Assembly (NCBI GenBank): GCA_023414155.1 | Contig: JAEZOG010000269.1 | Coordinates: 1 to 8,181 of the forward strand | Source: Cyanobacteria bacterium OH_CFB_184 | Lineage (GTDB): Bacteria; Cyanobacteriota; Vampirovibrionia; Gastranaerophilales; Gastranaerophilaceae | Length of the DNA: 8,181 nucleotides | Direction of reading: 5' to 3' | Shown here: positions 7,056 to 8,181 of the stretch, piece after piece | How the letters are laid out: the number at the start of each line of letters is the position of its first letter | Numbering within the stretch: position 1 is the stretch's first letter | Notes under the pieces: generated by a model | Databases searched by the model: none | What the model was told of the DNA's origin: nothing | The model's input: the letters and a program-made list of their open reading frames with translations, nothing else | Program-made: the position numbers and the translations under genes

Positions 7056-7385
7056 ATGATTAATACTGTTAGCATAAACCCTCTAATACCTATGGTGCAG
7101 AAAAATAATGCAAAAAAAGAAAATAAAAAACCTTCAAAAATAAAAGAATATACAGATACTTTTGTATCTTCCAGCAAGATAACTCTCCCTACAAGCATTG
7201 TGATAGCTGGGTTATGGTCTGTATTTGAACACAAAAAATACAAAGCACAAATGATCCCAAACTTGATATCTAACATATCCATTTTTGCAAGTGCAAACCT
7301 AATTTTTTCCGCTATAGATTCATTTTTCAAAATACTGCGTCAGGACAATAATAATCACAAAAAACAACCCATCAATTTTTCATAA
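7056..7385 (+). CDS. Small membrane-type protein of unknown function, downstream of ribD
   Basis: I do not recognise this 109-residue protein. A short start (MINTVSINPLIPMVQ) is followed by a strongly basic linker (about 16-30, mostly Lys/Asn). Two hydrophobic segments come next, about 41-57 (ITLPTSIVIAGLWSVF) and about 66-94 (a long stretch rich in Ile, Ser, Ala and Phe), separated by a charged turn EHKKYKAQ. The tail is polar and basic. This suggests a protein with two membrane-associating helices close together. AAGGA at 7042-7046 lies nine bases before the ATG, supporting translation. The gene begins 38 bases after ribD with no terminator between them, so it is probably the last gene of the same transcript. 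An open frame on the opposite strand (7028-7330) has no ribosome binding site and is taken as its shadow. The overall plan (short N-terminus, basic linker, hydrophobic end) resembles the small gene at 2314, but I see no clear sequence similarity between them. Confidence 0.65.
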   Translation: MINTVSINPLIPMVQKNNAKKENKKPSKIKEYTDTFVSSSKITLPTSIVIAGLWSVFEHKKYKAQMIPNLISNISIFASANLIFSAIDSFFKILRQDNNNHKKQPINFS

Positions 7386-7402
7386 TACTTTAATTAAAGT
7401 AT
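7385..7402. repeat. Perfect 18-bp palindrome, candidate operator
   Basis: The sequence ATACTTTAATTAAAGTAT is a perfect inverted repeat with no spacer, centred between 7393 and 7394. It begins on the last base of the preceding stop codon. It lacks a loop and a T-tract, so it is a poor intrinsic terminator. It fits a binding site for a dimeric regulator just upstream of the putative promoter of the GAF gene, though AT-rich palindromes can also arise by chance. Confidence 0.5.
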
Positions 7403-7424
7403 GCTAATATTGAACTATTTATCA

Positions 7425-7430
7425 TATAAT
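7425..7430 (+). promoter_or_regulatory. TATAAT -10 box of the GAF-protein gene, possibly giving a leaderless mRNA
   Basis: A perfect TATAAT ends six bases before the ATG at 7437, so a start seven bases downstream of the box would coincide with the A of the ATG. No acceptable -35 box exists 16-18 bp upstream (the bases around 7401-7408 read ATGCTAAT). That region instead abuts the 18-bp palindrome. The arrangement would suit an activator-dependent promoter, which is an inference. Confidence 0.45.
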
Positions 7431-7436
7431 AAAATT

Positions 7437-8181
7437 ATGAGTCAAAATTTATCAGATAAAATCCATAACCTACAGAAAAATTTTTTAGAATTAAATAATC
7501 TGTTCGAGCTTAACATAATATCTAATCAGGCATATTCAATGGAAGATTTGATATCAAAAATCAGTTTCTTCATTTCTTCAGTGTTGGATATAAATGATGT
7601 GCATTTCTTTATAAGAAATAACAATATTTTTCAGTCCAAAAATCTCTCTGGCGGTAATTCTAAAAACTACGAATTTGATGCAGAAAACGTTCCTTTTTTA
7701 ACAGTTGCAAAAGACAAGCTTATTAACGTCATAAATGAAGACGGAAATTATATCTATAAAAGCTTTTGGGACACTTACAACTTACAAGAACTTAATAGCA
7801 GGTACTTGAAGGTTTTTTATAAAGAAGAAGTCCCATTTTGTGTTTGTTCAATAGGTAAAAAAGCAACCAACGAAGAATTTTCTGAAGAAGAATTAACTTC
7901 TTTAAACAAGATTTTTCATTGCATAGAACCAATTTTAATAAAATTTGCAAAGCAAAAAGATCAAGAAGTACAGATAAAAGACCTGCATAAATCACTTCAC
8001 AACTTGTCAATTTTGTACAATATTTCACAGGCAGTTAATTTTATTGACGACTTAAAAGGACTGATTCAGGTAATTTTAGGAAAAGCATTAGAAACAATCG
8101 AAGCTGAAAAAGGCTCTTTAATGCTGTATGACTACACTGACAATACTTTACAGGTAAAAGTCGTATATGGGCTTCAAGACT
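7437..8181 (+). CDS. GAF-domain signalling protein (N-terminal 248 residues, cut by window edge)
   Basis: The open frame runs uninterrupted from the ATG at 7437 to the window end. The first 35 residues look helical and coiled-coil-like (NLQKNFLELNNLFELNIIS). A first, divergent GAF-like domain spans about 36-170, with VLDINDVHFFIRN near its start and EEFSEEELTSLNKIF near its end. A helical linker (about 165-190) leads into a second, more typical GAF domain beginning LSILYNISQAVNFIDDL and containing AEKGSLMLYDYTDNTLQV. GAF domains bind small ligands or mediate dimerisation upstream of an output such as GGDEF, HD-GYP, histidine kinase or PP2C phosphatase; the output lies beyond the window. No membrane segment is seen, so the protein is likely cytoplasmic. 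The start is uncertain: no Shine-Dalgarno precedes ATG 7437. An in-frame ATG at 7401 would add 12 residues, also without a ribosome site. A later ATG (7539) would begin at the first GAF domain. Confidence 0.85.
   Translation, partial: MSQNLSDKIHNLQKNFLELNNLFELNIISNQAYSMEDLISKISFFISSVLDINDVHFFIRNNNIFQSKNLSGGNSKNYEFDAENVPFLTVAKDKLINVINEDGNYIYKSFWDTYNLQELNSRYLKVFYKEEVPFCVCSIGKKATNEEFSEEELTSLNKIFHCIEPILIKFAKQKDQEVQIKDLHKSLHNLSILYNISQAVNFIDDLKGLIQVILGKALETIEAEKGSLMLYDYTDNTLQVKVVYGLQD

Noticed and set aside
7028..7330. A 100-codon hydrophobic frame on the minus strand opposite the small gene at 7056
   Set aside because: It has no Shine-Dalgarno sequence, while the plus-strand frame has AAGGA and follows ribD in operon fashion. 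The hydrophobicity again reflects complement of Lys/Asn codons.
7385..7402. The 18-bp palindrome as an intrinsic terminator
   Set aside because: It has no loop, almost no G-C pairs and no T-tract, so the hairpin would be too weak.
7792..8028. A 78-codon minus-strand frame inside the GAF gene
   Set aside because: It is antisense to an uninterrupted 248-codon frame with recognisable GAF features.
1..8181. tRNA, rRNA, CRISPR arrays, insertion sequences or prophage genes
   Set aside because: I found no cloverleaf-like sequence, regularly spaced repeats, transposase or phage-type proteins; almost every base belongs to the genes listed.

Overview
This is an AT-rich bacterial window (about one third G+C by eye) that is densely coding on both strands. 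It holds ordinary chromosomal genes and no sign of phage, plasmid, transposon, CRISPR or RNA genes. RibD uses the VNLEPC and GMVDPNP wording common in cyanobacterial RibD, MutS carries a GPNMAGKST Walker A, and low G+C coincides with several small unrecognised proteins. Together these suggest a gut-type non-photosynthetic relative of cyanobacteria (Melainabacteria/Vampirovibrionia, Gastranaerophilales-like). That placement is an inference; a low-G+C Firmicute is the main alternative. All frames read under the standard genetic code.

Layout: (1) Positions 1-2207, minus strand, hold a two-gene unit: a polytopic GT-C (PMT/ArnT-like) glycosyltransferase, then rimO, joined by a 4-nt ATGA stop/start overlap. 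rimO runs off the left edge. (2) Positions 2314-2652, plus strand, encode a small basic protein of unknown function. Its stop codon interlocks with that of mutS on the other strand. (3) Positions 2649-5222, minus strand, hold a complete mutS. (4) A 69-bp divergent gap follows. A plus-strand promoter with perfect -35 and -10 hexamers (15-bp spacer) overlaps the mutS start codon. (5) Positions 5292-7385, plus strand, look like one transcript: a membrane-anchored unknown protein, the bifunctional riboflavin enzyme RibD (GTG start), and a second small membrane-type unknown protein. (6) Positions 7386-7436 hold a perfect 18-bp palindrome and a perfect TATAAT box. The box ends six bases before the start of (7) a protein with two GAF domains that runs off the right edge, so its output domain is not visible.

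The recognised genes cover translation-factor modification (RimO), DNA mismatch repair (MutS), cell-surface glycosylation (GT-C), vitamin B2 synthesis (RibD) and signalling (GAF protein). I see no evidence that they form one pathway. No undescribed multi-gene defence or mobile system is evident. The parts most worth a second look are the palindrome plus apparently leaderless start of the GAF gene, the membrane-anchored protein co-transcribed with ribD, and the two small lineage-type proteins.
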